DNA of 64,000 nucleotides from Astropecten irregularis. Its lineage: Eukaryota; Echinodermata; Asteroidea; Paxillosida; Astropectinidae. The position numbers and the translations under genes are program-made. The stretch is taken from the NCBI GenBank assembly GCA_963971285.1, contig OZ020244.1, forward strand, positions 11,408,001 to 11,472,000, in the 5' to 3' direction. Of this stretch, positions 45,319-55,246 are shown one piece after another. Within the stretch, counting starts at the first letter, position 1; each line of letters begins with the position of its first letter. Below the pieces are notes generated by a model that saw only the letters and a program-made list of their open reading frames with translations, was not told the origin of the DNA and made no database searches.

Positions 45319-45400
45319 CAAGCGAGCTCGGTGGTCTAGCAGGTAAGGCATCAGAACTAGTAAGCAGGAGGTCGTGGGTTCGAATCCCACCTCAGCAAGC
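45319..45400 (+). other. tRNA-derived sequence, plus strand, unit 2
   Basis: Counterpart of 41679-41760; B box GGTTCGAATCC at 45377-45387. Confidence 0.6.
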
Positions 45401-47364
45401 ATGTCCCATCTGTAGCTTGGCGAACCCCATCTCCCGTGTCTGATGCTGTATTACCTAGACGTCTGGTCGACGCCATCACTGGCGCGGAAGACAACATGAG
45501 ACAAGAGTCATGTTCGACGGGTGCTGAGGAAACACCAACATCCTGATCCTGAAAAACGAGCCAATGGGGATAGTCCACGGTCAAGACGTCATGGTCGGTG
45601 CATAGCCAGCTGCCGCAGAGGAAGGACTAACGATATTATTAGTGGGCATAGCACACTAAAATGTTCAATACCTGCAGTCCCTTCGAACCTGTTGTTTTCT
45701 GATAGAACCTGATGAAATATGATATTTGCTGCAAAAAGCATGAAGATTGGTCATTGCGTTTTGAAGTTACGGTCTTTTTAAGATTGCGAAAAGTGACCCA
45801 AACCTGCCATTTGGTAAGAAATTGCTAAAAAGTGATTTTCCCAAATTTTGAGGCCCTGTCATTATGTGACCTCATAAATTGTACTAAACATTAAATATGG
45901 ATAATATTGCATGCTCTGAAGAATTCTTGGGCAAACTGGAGCTATAAGATTTTGCATTAAAAAATCCCGGGCCTGTAAACATATGACATTTGACATTTTT
46001 CAAAATTGCCAATGCGTAAATATTGAAAAAATGACTAATTCCCCCTAATTAATATGCAAAACCACTGTAACTTAAGTTCCGGGAAAGGTATTACAACAAA
46101 ATTTGGAATATAGGTCTCATGTGTGAAATTTTATTATTTTGTGTTTTTAAAATGATATTTTTCTTGCATACATTATGCAAATTAGCTCATTAATTATTAA
46201 GTTGCAAACGTCTTATGCAAATTAGGTCATTAGTATGTTTTGCTTAACTTTAAAATGTTGATTACGGATGCATAAAAGGTAAGCTGCTAAAATCTCATGG
46301 AAATCTGGTGGGGAATTTGCAATTTATAGTGTTTTGTTTGCATGGATTATACATAAATGGTTCAAAAATTAATAAATATTTTGGCCATCTAATGAAGTAT
46401 GCAAACACTTTGAGTAGTTCACATTGCGAGTACATTTTACCCCTGAGTTTGACCAGTTCAATGACAATAACATTGTTCAGATTTACAATAACAATTAAAA
46501 TGTTACAAAGGACCATTTAGGTAATTATATATCACCTTAGCAACAATATATACTGAGCTAATTAAATATGCGCATATTATGATATATGGCATTAATGTGA
46601 ATAAAATCAGGTAATTGTGATTTTTTACAAATAGTTGTTACATTATTCACACCAGCTTTAACTGAAGTCAATGTGTAGTGTCATCATTTTATGTCATATC
46701 CAGTTAGAATGCTTACATTTAAATACAATTTGGGAGATTAATGATATTTAAATTTTATGATCTGTGCCCTATTTTATGTCACTGTTTGCAGCGAAAAACA
46801 TCCATGCTTACGGTAACAGGAAATGGCACATTCATGCGATCGTGTTGCATAAGTAAGCACGAAATGTTAGTTGTGTGTATATGTACGTATCGTAACTAAT
46901 TGGCTAGTTCTCGCTTTCTTGGTAAGCGCAAAAAGACAATACACCTGCCAGCCGAGAATTGAGCCGTAAACTCGGAATGCCACCGTAAACAGAGTACATC
47001 CAGGCAATTATCCCCCCATTCCTTTTGCAAGGGGTAAGAGTAAAGTTCATCAGAGTTGAATGGTAGCTTCCTTTTGGTCGGTTTGAGTTTGGCAAGAAGA
47101 GTCTGTCTTTGAGTTTGTTTGTTTTTTCCTGCCTATTTCCTTCTCCTCAGAAGTTGATGCTGATGGTTGTTTTTCCTGTAATTCTCCTGACTTATTGATT
47201 TGTATTATTACCTGGATCAGATTTTCTTGTAGTTGCTCATTTGATAAAAGAGGTCCTGTTTTAGAAAACAATGTACCATTCACAACACCTCTGTTAATTG
47301 CTTTTTTATTAGTTATGGTGTTTTATTTAATCATCATTGCAGCCAAACAGGCTGAATTGCACAT

Positions 47365-47500
47365 GAATTGATACAAAATACAGTAAAATACAATAAAATA
47401 CAAAGAAATAAAGATAAAATACAAGCACATATATAAATACAAAGAAATAAAGATAAAATAGAAGCACAAATATAAATACACAGATAAAAAGTGACCCAAC
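47365..47500. repeat. A-rich ~52-bp repeat, two copies
   Basis: AATACAAAGAAATAAAGATA recurs with a roughly 52-bp period, preceded by AATACAGTAAAATACAATAA. Low complexity, noncoding. Confidence 0.6.
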
Positions 47501-47949
47501 ACAATACACCACTGTAGTAGTAAATAGTAATTACAATGATCAGGAATTGAATGAGTTTAATTACATGTATTTAAAGGTACACACCGGCTTCAAAGTCCAA
47601 ACAAATGAAGAGTGAAGAGTATAACACAATATTTCTAGAGCACTTGATGAAGGTTTTCGTAAAAAAAAATCTGAAATATGTTGTTTAATTAGGGTTAATT
47701 AACGGAAATCAAAATAAGGTTAGTGTATACGCATTTCCAGCCGTAGCAATTGTTAAAAGGATGTGACACACCAATGGTTTTAGACTGGTACTCGTGGCTG
47801 TGATTAAATGTTGCAGCTCCCGTTTGATAATTCCAGAAACGCGACGTACGTTCAAGCTGTTTACAATACTAAAATCATTGGCAAAACTACAAAACAAATT
47901 TTTTGAAAAAATAAGGCTTTTCAAAATTATTCACAAAATGTTACACAAT

Positions 47950-48265
47950 GTTTTTCAGTTGATGCAATGTTTTTGAGTGCGCAATGTTTTTGAGTTGGTG
48001 TAATGTTTGCGAGTTGGCGCAATGTTCGCGTAATGTTTGCAAGTTGGTGTAATGTTTGCGAGTTGGCATAATGTTTGCGAGTTGCTGCATTGTTTGCGAG
48101 TTGGCGCAATGTTTGTGAGTTGGCGTAATGTTTGCGAGTTGCCACAAAGTTTGCGAGTCAAAAACACTGCGTCAACTCGCAAACATTGGGCCAACTCGCA
48201 AACATTACGCCAACTCTCAAATATTGCGGCAACTCGCAAACATTACGCCAACTCGCAAACATTTC
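47950..48265. repeat. Inverted minisatellite (AATGTTTGCGAGTTGGCG)n facing its complement
   Basis: About nine units of roughly 18 bp run in one direction up to about 48157. About five units of the reverse complement (GCCAACTCGCAAACATT) follow up to 48265. The whole block can fold into one long imperfect hairpin. Reading frames in all directions are artefacts. Confidence 0.85.
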
Positions 48266-48834
48266 GATCTTTTCCTAGCTCTATGTTTCGAGGGACCGAA
48301 ACGATTTCTACATGAATACACAAAATATAATTTTTATAATGACACAAACAGAGTTTGAGGGCATGAAATGATTTATCATATATGACAAGAAATTATCTCC
48401 AGGCTTTCCCGCTCCGTTCGAAAATCCCACCCAAAAAAACAAAAAATTGTAACGGGGACTGGGTGAGTGACTCAGCCAACTTGCATGCCGCACGGTCTCG
48501 CATGAAAAATACTACACGAACGTCCGTGTGTGGATGGATCGGGCCGCACTGGTTATCACGGGCCCATGCCTCGGGCTGAATGTGTCGTAAGCCCCCAAGC
48601 GCTGTGTCTGCAGAGGTGATAATGCACCCGTAGTGACCAGACTTTTATAAAAAGATTTATTTGGCATGTATTTATTTTGCCTGTTCGCGTTGGAAATTCC
48701 TGATTTAAAAAAGGGACGCTGGGTCAAATCTTAAGTTGTTTTGGTTAAAAAAGAGTGATTAAACAAAAAGTTATACGTAAATGTGGTATAGCTAAACAGC
48801 TTTTAAACGACTGGAAATTGATCTATCACAATGA

Positions 48835-48880
48835 TCACGTGATTTCCTGAGTCAATATTTTGACTCATGAAATCACGTGA
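48835..48880. repeat. 21-bp hairpin with E-box and AP-1-like sites
   Basis: 48835-48855 and 48860-48880 are inverted repeats with one mismatch and a 4-base loop. Each arm holds TCACGTGA and TGAGTCA or its near match. Confidence 0.65.
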
Positions 48881-49136
48881 CTTCCTTTCTTTTCGTAATT
48901 ATCACGAAAACGGCTAAATTTTACCGTTTATTTGTAAGGAATGTCCTATTCTACTTTTTGAAGACCTTTCCAGAAATGATAAAGGCATGCCTTGGCGCGA
49001 AAAAGCGCCCCAAAAAGCGCGACGAGGCCGGCGTGTACCTTTAAGAGTTTAGTAAGGAAGGGAATTGGGCTATTTTTGAAACGATTGGTTTTTCACATGA
49101 CTTCCCTAAAAAGCTTACGACTACGATTACATAGTA

Positions 49137-49428
49137 TTGCTAACATATAAATCTCTTTTTGGACTCTCTCCAAAGTATTTACAAGAGCTTATCACTGTTA
49201 GGAGAGAACGCAGGTATCAACTCAGGTCAGGAAACGATGGGCCCCTTATGGATTATCCCAGCTTGAAGATGTTGTCCACAGTACTGTAGGTGAAAGGTCT
49301 TTTTCTGCGGCTGCTCCTAAGCTGTAGAATACTTTGCCTCTTCACATTCGACAGGAACGGAGACTTAACTCCGTCCAATCTAAGCTGAAAACCTTCCTTT
49401 TGAGATTAGCATTTGCTAATGCATAAGT
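49137..49428 (+). pseudogene. Non-LTR retrotransposon reverse transcriptase, C-terminal fragment
   Basis: Translation gives the typical tail of Jockey/CR1-type ORF2. GLSPKYLQELI lies in one frame, then GERSFSAAAPKL, a stop, NTLPLHIRQERRLNSVQSK and KTFLLRLAF in the next. At least one frameshift (near 49270) and a TAG inside the conserved APKLWN motif (49326-49328) make it dead. Function before decay was target-primed reverse transcription. Confidence 0.7.
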
Positions 49429-49563
49429 TCCTGTATTCCTTTTTTTCTATTCTCTACATTTCGTAGGTCACCGAGTCAGGTAGTTAGGTATAAGGACCAG
49501 CTCTAGGCGACGTTAAAAAGTTGTGAAATCCAACCTAACAACTTTGAGAGCCTGACAGCAGAC

Positions 49564-49749
49564 ATGGCAGCTTGGCGGATTCTTTGCAGGCATGCTGTGG
49601 ATAAGTTTGAACGTGCTAGGGTGGAAGATCTTAAGGAAAAGCAAAGGAGAAGAAAGGAACGTGTCGCAGCGCCTGGCAGCTTTCCATGTAACCATGCGGG
49701 TCCTGGATCCGTCGACTCCGACGGCCAACCGATGATGATGATGAGTTAG
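49564..49749 (+). pseudogene. Possible retroelement tail with broken zinc-finger end
   Basis: A 61-codon frame codes AWRILCRHAVDKFERARVED, a Lys/Arg-rich stretch and FPCNH. Non-LTR ORFs often finish this way, with a basic helix followed by an FPCxxC finger. Only the first Cys/His of a finger remains. It may belong to a second element, not to the RT fragment just upstream. Confidence 0.35.
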
Positions 49750-50487
49750 AGTGATAATTACGTAGGTAGGGTTAGAGGCGTCTGTCCCCGGAAAAGATCA
49801 ATACTTTACCGATGTCGACGGGTTTTAGGCCTAATAAGTTAGTTACCCGTTGACGGGACAGACGTATCCCCATACCGCGGTTTGGGCACTGGCATGGTTA
49901 CCTATCTTTCTAACTTTCTTCTAAATACTGTCTTCTTCTGTGATCGAATGGGAAAATTACGAAATTTCCCGACTTGTGCTGGATTCCATATGCCCATGTA
50001 TGTGTATTATGTTATCATTAAACCCCTTAATGAATAAAACCCTTAATGAATAAAACCCTTATTTGATAACAAAATGAGGAGAAATAACGCAAGGCGACGA
50101 CGAGAAGCAAGAGTCCAGATTAAAAATCAGAGAAATAAATCACAAAATTCCGGAAAACTGAATCAGAAATAATCGAACAAATTCATTCTGGAAAACAAAT
50201 TTACTATGTTCACTTGCTGTGACAGAGTGACTATTAGTAGCATTATCAGAAATCACCCAATGTCCTGACGCGTAGACAATGCTTCCAATTGCTTTAAAGT
50301 TTCTTCCCCCGGTATTTGCATATATCTGCGGCACCTCCCTTTGAATAATTATACCTTATACTCGGATTCCAAAAAGAACACAAACAGGGACAAGTAATTT
50401 GATTGAAGGCCACAGCCTTGAACATTTTTTATTTGCCTTGTGCCGGATACCAAATTGTCTGGGCAAACCGGACACACCCACCAATAA
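49750..50487. other. Noncoding DNA with AATGAATAAAACCCTT repeats
   Basis: Three copies of an AATGAATAAAACCCTT-like unit at about 50025-50070 look like a retroposon 3' tail. GCCGGATACC...GGGCAAACCGG at 50442-50471 recurs at 58588-58615 (see the Ngaro element). No gene. Confidence 0.4.
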
Positions 50488-50650
50488 AGGGATACACCAG
50501 ATCCCAACCATTTTCACAGGGATACACCTGATCCCAACCATTTTTTCAAAGGGATACACCTGATCCCAACCATTTTCACAGGGATACACCTGATCCCGAC
50601 CATTTTCACAGGGATACACCTGATCCCAACCATTCATAGGGATACACCTG
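50488..50650. repeat. 30-bp minisatellite GGGATACACCTGATCCCAACC
   Basis: Six copies of GGGATACACC.GATCCCAACC plus ATTTTCACA, period about 30 bp. Each unit has a GGGAT...ATCCC inverted repeat. The frame on the minus strand is a repeat artefact. Confidence 0.85.
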
Positions 50651-51113
50651 ACCCATACAATTGTTAACCAAACTTGGGATACCCCATAGCTAAATTTAAA
50701 TGTTATTTATAAGAATTCCAGAACAATCCGCACAAAGATGAATAATCATGTTAATTACAAAGGCAAAATCATCCTGTAGAACTCAAGCAGTCATAAATTC
50801 TGACCATTGGAAACGTACAGTCAGAAGTGGAATAGCCCGCGGGGAACCTCGCGGCACTATTATAACTGCTTGTTACAAATGTAATTCAAATATCATACCA
50901 TTCCAAACTTGAAATAATCAACTTTGCAAATTACGCAATAAACATTGTTTATTTGTGTAAAATAAGAACCATTGGCTGTGTACATCCCGTCCAAATTATG
51001 CCAAACGCGAACGCGTCCCACAGGGAGAGGACAGCCAAAACACATTCACAAACCTTTGAATACAACAATATGCAAACTAAACAACAATATGCGATAATCA
51101 CTGCCACACAACA

Positions 51114-51785
51114 TTATGTGCGCAAAGTAGACTGAATGCTCTGGCATAAGTTTCCCCGAAAGATATTGTTTCCAAGGGCAGACAAGTGAACGCCATCATA
51201 GCGGTACAGTGAGGTGCCTGTCCATACAAACTGTGGATGATGCAGGTAATGCGCGCCCAAGTTCAGGCACTGCTTGCGGGCCCAACGGTTAAGAGCCTTG
51301 CGTTTACTTTCAAGGGATGCCTGTGAACGTGCCCCAAAATAAAAAACTCTTGGCAGAATGGCTGACCAAATCAGAACCGTGTTGGGAAAGCGTACTGTGC
51401 AGGAATTCAGAAGCAATAGAATTCGTTGTCGCATGCAGAACTCATCTGTGGTAATCAGATCATTAGTACCAATATGAATGAGTAGTACCGATGGATCTGG
51501 CCTACGCCTTGCTGACAACATGGGAAAGATGTCCCCCAAGCAAGCACCACTTCTCCCCTGCCAAACCACATTGATGGGTAAGTTCAGCTGGCATGTCGCC
51601 CAACGCACCAAGGAGTCCCCAATGATCAGCGCAAACCCTAAGTAAGCAGTAAGAGATACAAGCAACATAAAAAATAAAATAAGTTTCACTTTCGCAAGTG
51701 ATGCACTCATAATCAGCATGGCGGTTCCGCAAGTGAACAAACTGGGATTGAACGAATGTATCCCTTGACTGCGTTGGAGCGCCAA
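51114..51785 (-). CDS. SGNH/GDSL-type hydrolase of the Ngaro element
   Basis: Blocks I, II, III and V of the SGNH fold are visible: LIIGDSLVRW (Ser), GRSGA (Gly), HIGTNDL (Asn) and DGVHLS (Asp/His). A hydrophobic stretch (LILFFMLLVSLTAYLGFALI) precedes block I and may be a signal anchor. The frame is intact at 223 codons. The likely start is one of the ATGs close before the hydrophobic stretch, because the first part overlaps the recombinase gene by 73 bp in another frame. Substrate unknown. Such hydrolases are known passengers of some Ngaro elements. Confidence 0.75.
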   Translation of the reverse strand: MALQRSQGIHSFNPSLFTCGTAMLIMSASLAKVKLILFFMLLVSLTAYLGFALIIGDSLVRWATCQLNLPINVVWQGRSGACLGDIFPMLSARRRPDPSVLLIHIGTNDLITTDEFCMRQRILLLLNSCTVRFPNTVLIWSAILPRVFYFGARSQASLESKRKALNRWARKQCLNLGAHYLHHPQFVWTGTSLYRYDGVHLSALGNNIFRGNLCQSIQSTLRT

Positions 51786-52657
51786 CGGCCCATGTCGCGA
51801 ATGTTATGTTCTGAAACACCCAAAGTAGCAGCCACACTAGCCGACCCAATTCGGAATGAATGGCCACGAATGCATCCACTTGGCATATCGGCGAAATTTA
51901 AAACTTTGCGCAGCACCGAATTAAATTGATAGCGAGTTAATGGCGTTCCATCAAAATGACAAAAAAGGGGGCCCGAAGTGGAAGAACGGACCTGCAGAAA
52001 TTCATGGAGGGCTACTACTGGACAAAGCCGTGCATTATCGTTCCGAGCAATATGAATCACTTGCGGAGGTCCGTGCTGATTATTCTTACTGCACCGAAAG
52101 GAAACTACAATCGAAGTAGCAATGCCGTCGTTATGGCAAATTTTAACATCAGAATCCAATAAAACTGAGTCTTGAACGCGTTGGCGTGAGTCGGCAGCGA
52201 ACTCCCCAACCCGCATAAAGCCAAAAAATGCCATCAAAAACACTGCCTTAAACATGAGCGTCTCAAAGGAGGACGAGCATACTGACGGCAATGCTTCTAC
52301 AAACTTTTGTAGCATAGAAAGGGTTATCGGCTCACGCCTATCAATGGAAGGATTACTTCGCCTAAAACCTTCAAGAAGCTTAGAAACTAAAAAATCCCTA
52401 GTTGGATCATTACAACCAAGCACATTATGAAAGTAACCCACTGCTGACACATAGGTATTTATCGTAGCTGATGCATAATTTTGCAGGGACAGCCAGGCAA
52501 TAAACCTCCGAATATCTAGTGCCGTTGCAGGAGTGAATGCCTCGTGATTTCGCCACTCTTGAAAGCGACAAAAGCTAGACCAACCGGTCGAATATGTCTT
52601 GTGCGTATTGGACGCCATTGCTGCATTTAGAAGCCTACTGACTTCATCATCTACCAA
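51713..52657 (-). CDS. Tyrosine recombinase (integrase) of the Ngaro element
   Basis: About 314 codons. The N-terminal SAM-like part has THKTYSTGWSSFCRF and SATINTYVSAV. The catalytic part shows FMRVGEF (first Arg), RGHSFRIGSAS (HxxR), GRWRS (the His/Trp position) and KGYIRS (nucleophile Tyr near 51757). It integrates a circular DNA copy without making target duplications. The frame opens with TTG at 52657, and the first ATG is at MASNTHKT. It overlaps the RNase H frame by 7 bp. All key residues are present. Confidence 0.85.
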   Translation of the reverse strand: MVDDEVSRLLNAAMASNTHKTYSTGWSSFCRFQEWRNHEAFTPATALDIRRFIAWLSLQNYASATINTYVSAVGYFHNVLGCNDPTRDFLVSKLLEGFRRSNPSIDRREPITLSMLQKFVEALPSVCSSSFETLMFKAVFLMAFFGFMRVGEFAADSRQRVQDSVLLDSDVKICHNDGIATSIVVSFRCSKNNQHGPPQVIHIARNDNARLCPVVALHEFLQVRSSTSGPLFCHFDGTPLTRYQFNSVLRKVLNFADMPSGCIRGHSFRIGSASVAATLGVSEHNIRDMGRWRSNAVKGYIRSIPVCSLAEPPC

Positions 52658-53256
52658 ATCTGGGGAAAGGCAGGCAGTGGTGTCATGTCTGCATCTGCGT
52701 GTGGAGCTGCAGCTCGAAAGCGACTCATCTGGGAACGAGATAACGCATCCGCGATAATATTCAATTCATCTGGCACATGAATCGCCTTGAAAGTTATATT
52801 GAAACGGAGGCATTCCAGTACAAAAATGCGCACGAGATGCATAATTCGAGGACAGTGGGAGGATTGCTTATTAATAACGTGCATTACTGCCATATTATCT
52901 GTGTAAAATTTGTCCTTGCGGTTGGCCAATGAAGGAGCCCAGCATAGCAATGCAATGACAAGAGGAAACATTTCCAAAAATGCAATAGAAGGGGGGTTCT
53001 GCAACACATCATCAGGCCACACCCCACGAACCCATTTGCCATTAAAATAGGCTCCGTATCCTATGCTAGCTGCTGCATCAGTGAATAGCTGTAAAATTGT
53101 GCTGTCTGCCCAACCTTGGTTACAAATCATCGAAACTCCATTGAAATGAGTCAAAAATTCTAGCCAAGTCAGTAGGTCGAGCCGAGCACCCATGTTTATA
53201 CGAACTGTATGATGCGGCCTGGTCAACCCAGCTGACAACGCTATTAAACGTCTCAT
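52651..53256 (-). CDS. RNase H region of the Ngaro polyprotein
   Basis: 201 codons starting MRRLIALSAGL. QLFTDAAASIGYGAYFNG (Asp), AFLEMFPLVIALLCW (Glu), FYTDNMAVMHVIN (Asp) and NIIADALSRS (Asp) form the RNase H acidic set. This region normally follows RT in one reading frame. Here it lies one frame off from RT, and the ATG used is internal to the ancestral chain. Confidence 0.8.
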   Translation of the reverse strand: MRRLIALSAGLTRPHHTVRINMGARLDLLTWLEFLTHFNGVSMICNQGWADSTILQLFTDAAASIGYGAYFNGKWVRGVWPDDVLQNPPSIAFLEMFPLVIALLCWAPSLANRKDKFYTDNMAVMHVINKQSSHCPRIMHLVRIFVLECLRFNITFKAIHVPDELNIIADALSRSQMSRFRAAAPHADADMTPLPAFPQIW

Positions 53257-54284
53257 GAATGCCCGCCCAGGGGAAATTGCTCGACAAACAAAGTTAAGCG
53301 AGCCACCAAGGACTGAATTCCTACCAATGTTATTTTTCGACTACTCAAAGCCGAATGAATTTGCCTGGAAATTGCATGTACCTTGTCTTCAGGAACCCTA
53401 ACCTGCCCATGCATTGTGTCTATCTCAAGTCCAAAATACTTAATTACCTGAGCAGGGCCCTTTGTTTTCTCTGGAGCTAAGGGAACCCCAACTTCCTCAC
53501 AAAGGGAGGTAAACGTATCAAGGAGGTGTGCACATGAATGGGCAGTGGGGGCAACAAACAAGAAATCATCAAGATAGTGAGTGATCAGGGAACAACCAGT
53601 TACCTTCTTAACTTTAAACTCCAAAAACGTACTGAACTTTTCAAACATGGAACAGGAAATAGAACACCCCATGGGCAAACATTTATCAAAATAAAACATA
53701 CCATCAAATGAAAATCCCAGAAGCTCATAGTCCGCTGGAGAAACAGGAAGTAAACGAAAAGCTGATTTAACATCAGTCTTTGCTAACCATGCCCCCTCAC
53801 CCGCCTGCACTACAAGATCAACAGCAGTGTCAAATGATGCGTAATGAACAGCACACAACTGATCATTGATAAAATCGTTAATAGATTGGCCCTCCGGAAA
53901 GGAGAGATGGTGTATCAGCCGAAAACTTCCCGGTTGACTCTTGGGAACCAAACCAATTGGTGAGCATTGTAAATTAGTAAATGGGCGAGCGGAAAATGGC
54001 CCAGCAATCCGACCTAAGCTGATCTCCTGTTGTAATTTTTCTTGTACTGCAAGCGGACGTGAAATTGCAGAAGCTAAAGCCTTTGAATCTCTTGGGACCC
54101 TGGGGCCATGATAACAGAGCCGAAAACCCTTGGTAAAACCTTCACGCAAAATCACAACATCTTCGGTAACTGGGTACTCGGTCAGCCATTTATTTAAGAC
54201 CGAAACTCTAATTGGAGTTTGTAGAGCGAAAATAATTATTTTTGCTGTTATTAGCCCCAGAGGTGGGGGTCCCCTGTGCCCCAT
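53253..54284 (-). CDS. Reverse transcriptase of the Ngaro element, frameshifted near its end
   Basis: Begins MGHRGPPPLG and overlaps gag by 77 bp. Palm motifs are AKTDVKSAFRLLPVSP, LPMGCSISCSMFEKF and the catalytic YLDD (about 53553-53580). KYFGLEID is the usual closing motif. After QSLVA (about 53310) the frame leaves the family pattern. The next frame, open across the junction, carries the expected sequence into RNase H. A single-base deletion near 53302-53306 is the simplest explanation. So RT and RNase H are probably no longer made as one chain. Confidence 0.8.
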   Translation of the reverse strand: MGHRGPPPLGLITAKIIIFALQTPIRVSVLNKWLTEYPVTEDVVILREGFTKGFRLCYHGPRVPRDSKALASAISRPLAVQEKLQQEISLGRIAGPFSARPFTNLQCSPIGLVPKSQPGSFRLIHHLSFPEGQSINDFINDQLCAVHYASFDTAVDLVVQAGEGAWLAKTDVKSAFRLLPVSPADYELLGFSFDGMFYFDKCLPMGCSISCSMFEKFSTFLEFKVKKVTGCSLITHYLDDFLFVAPTAHSCAHLLDTFTSLCEEVGVPLAPEKTKGPAQVIKYFGLEIDTMHGQVRVPEDKVHAISRQIHSALSSRKITLVGIQSLVARLTLFVEQFPLGGHS

Positions 54285-55005
54285 TAACTTGCAGCGGACC
54301 TTGGAATTTGTTCATATTTTTGGCCGGCTGCCCTTGACCAAATGTTTGGGTGCCGTGAATTTGGCCCTTGAAAGCATTGGGATTATACCACCGTGTCTGC
54401 CCCCCAATCCGGCATGATGAAGCCCCATGGCCGGTACGGTAACATTTGCTGCATGTGTGAGCAAATTTGCAGGGGGAAAAATGACAACCTTGAACACTGT
54501 TAAAACTAAAACAAATGCCGGAGCGAGTGTTGGTTTTGTGAGACTGAGACTGATTGAGCACACGGGAATGAGAGACTGGGACGGGAAGAGCCACTACCGT
54601 AAACTCCATATCCAAATTACCCCAAGATCGGGAAGGAGCAGCCGCTTGCTTTATGCGAAACTGCTCGTCATACAGACTCCAGCCTAAGCCTGTATACTGT
54701 GTGCTGGCTAGCCGAATTATCTCTGTATACTTCAGCAATTCAGCTGCACGAGTGGGATGTTTGGTCAGAAAAATTGCCATATATGTATGAAAGGCAGAAT
54801 GCCACATTTCAAAAGTGTCTAATTTCTTACGGTTGGACGACGCCTTTTTGAGAACCAACTGATCCCCCTCAATCGCAACAGTAACATTGTTATTGTTCGC
54901 CCGTGCCAACACTGTGGAAGTCGAGTCATTGTACAGAAGTGACAAATCAACATATGCCCCCTCCCAAATGTTTTCCTTTACTGCTTGGGGTACATGTAAT
55001 AATTA
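54208..55005 (-). pseudogene. Ngaro gag, main part, truncated upstream by an insertion
   Basis: Open from a stop near 55000 down to 54208, with no ATG before the conserved start of the block (KENIWEGAYVDLSLLY). Nucleocapsid-like motifs follow: a CCCH finger in CFSFNSVQGCHFSPCKFAH and a zinc knuckle CSKCYRTGHGASSC, then a Gln/Asn/Gly-rich tail. The ORF start (TTG at 54945) is not a natural initiation site. The missing front lies at 58273-58494, on the far side of a 3.27-kb insertion. Confidence 0.65.
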
Positions 55006-55246
55006 GTGTTGTCCAGAAGCGCCGGCTGCCGGCGATTTCACCGGCTACAAGGTCATCTGCCGCCGGCTACTTTTTTGCCAATAAAAAAAAAAAAATGAAA
55101 TCGTGCAATGGCTTGATTTACCCACCTTATGCGATTTGGTTAGGATTTTATGAAATGGAAGTTCTTCTTAAAAGTTTTAAAAATTTGCTTGTGTGACCCA
55201 GCGAGGCTTCTATCGTGATTCTCGAACGAACTACTAGTAATACGTA

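Larger units (their letters stand above)
43760..47357. repeat. 3.64-kb direct tandem duplication, unit 2
   Basis: Second copy, a few percent diverged from unit 1. It ends where GCTGAATTGC is followed by new sequence at about 47357. In unit 1 the same point runs into minisatellite sequence at 43723. Confidence 0.9.
47575..49040. mobile_element. 1.47-kb non-autonomous element flanked by TTAA
   Basis: AGGTACACACCGGC (47575-47588) and GCCGGCGTGTACCT (49027-49040) are inverted repeats with one mismatch. TTAA lies directly outside on both sides (47571-47574, 49041-49044). TTAA duplication is the hallmark of piggyBac-type transposition. No transposase inside. It contains the inverted minisatellite and a 21-bp hairpin. 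Confidence 0.65.

Noticed and set aside
41408-45400. Four functional tRNA genes
   Set aside because: B boxes are perfect, but acceptor strands do not pair and the anticodon arms are irregular.
47927-48358. Small repetitive proteins (MATRKHYANSQTLRQLAN and related)
   Set aside because: They are translations of an inverted 18-bp minisatellite in several frames.
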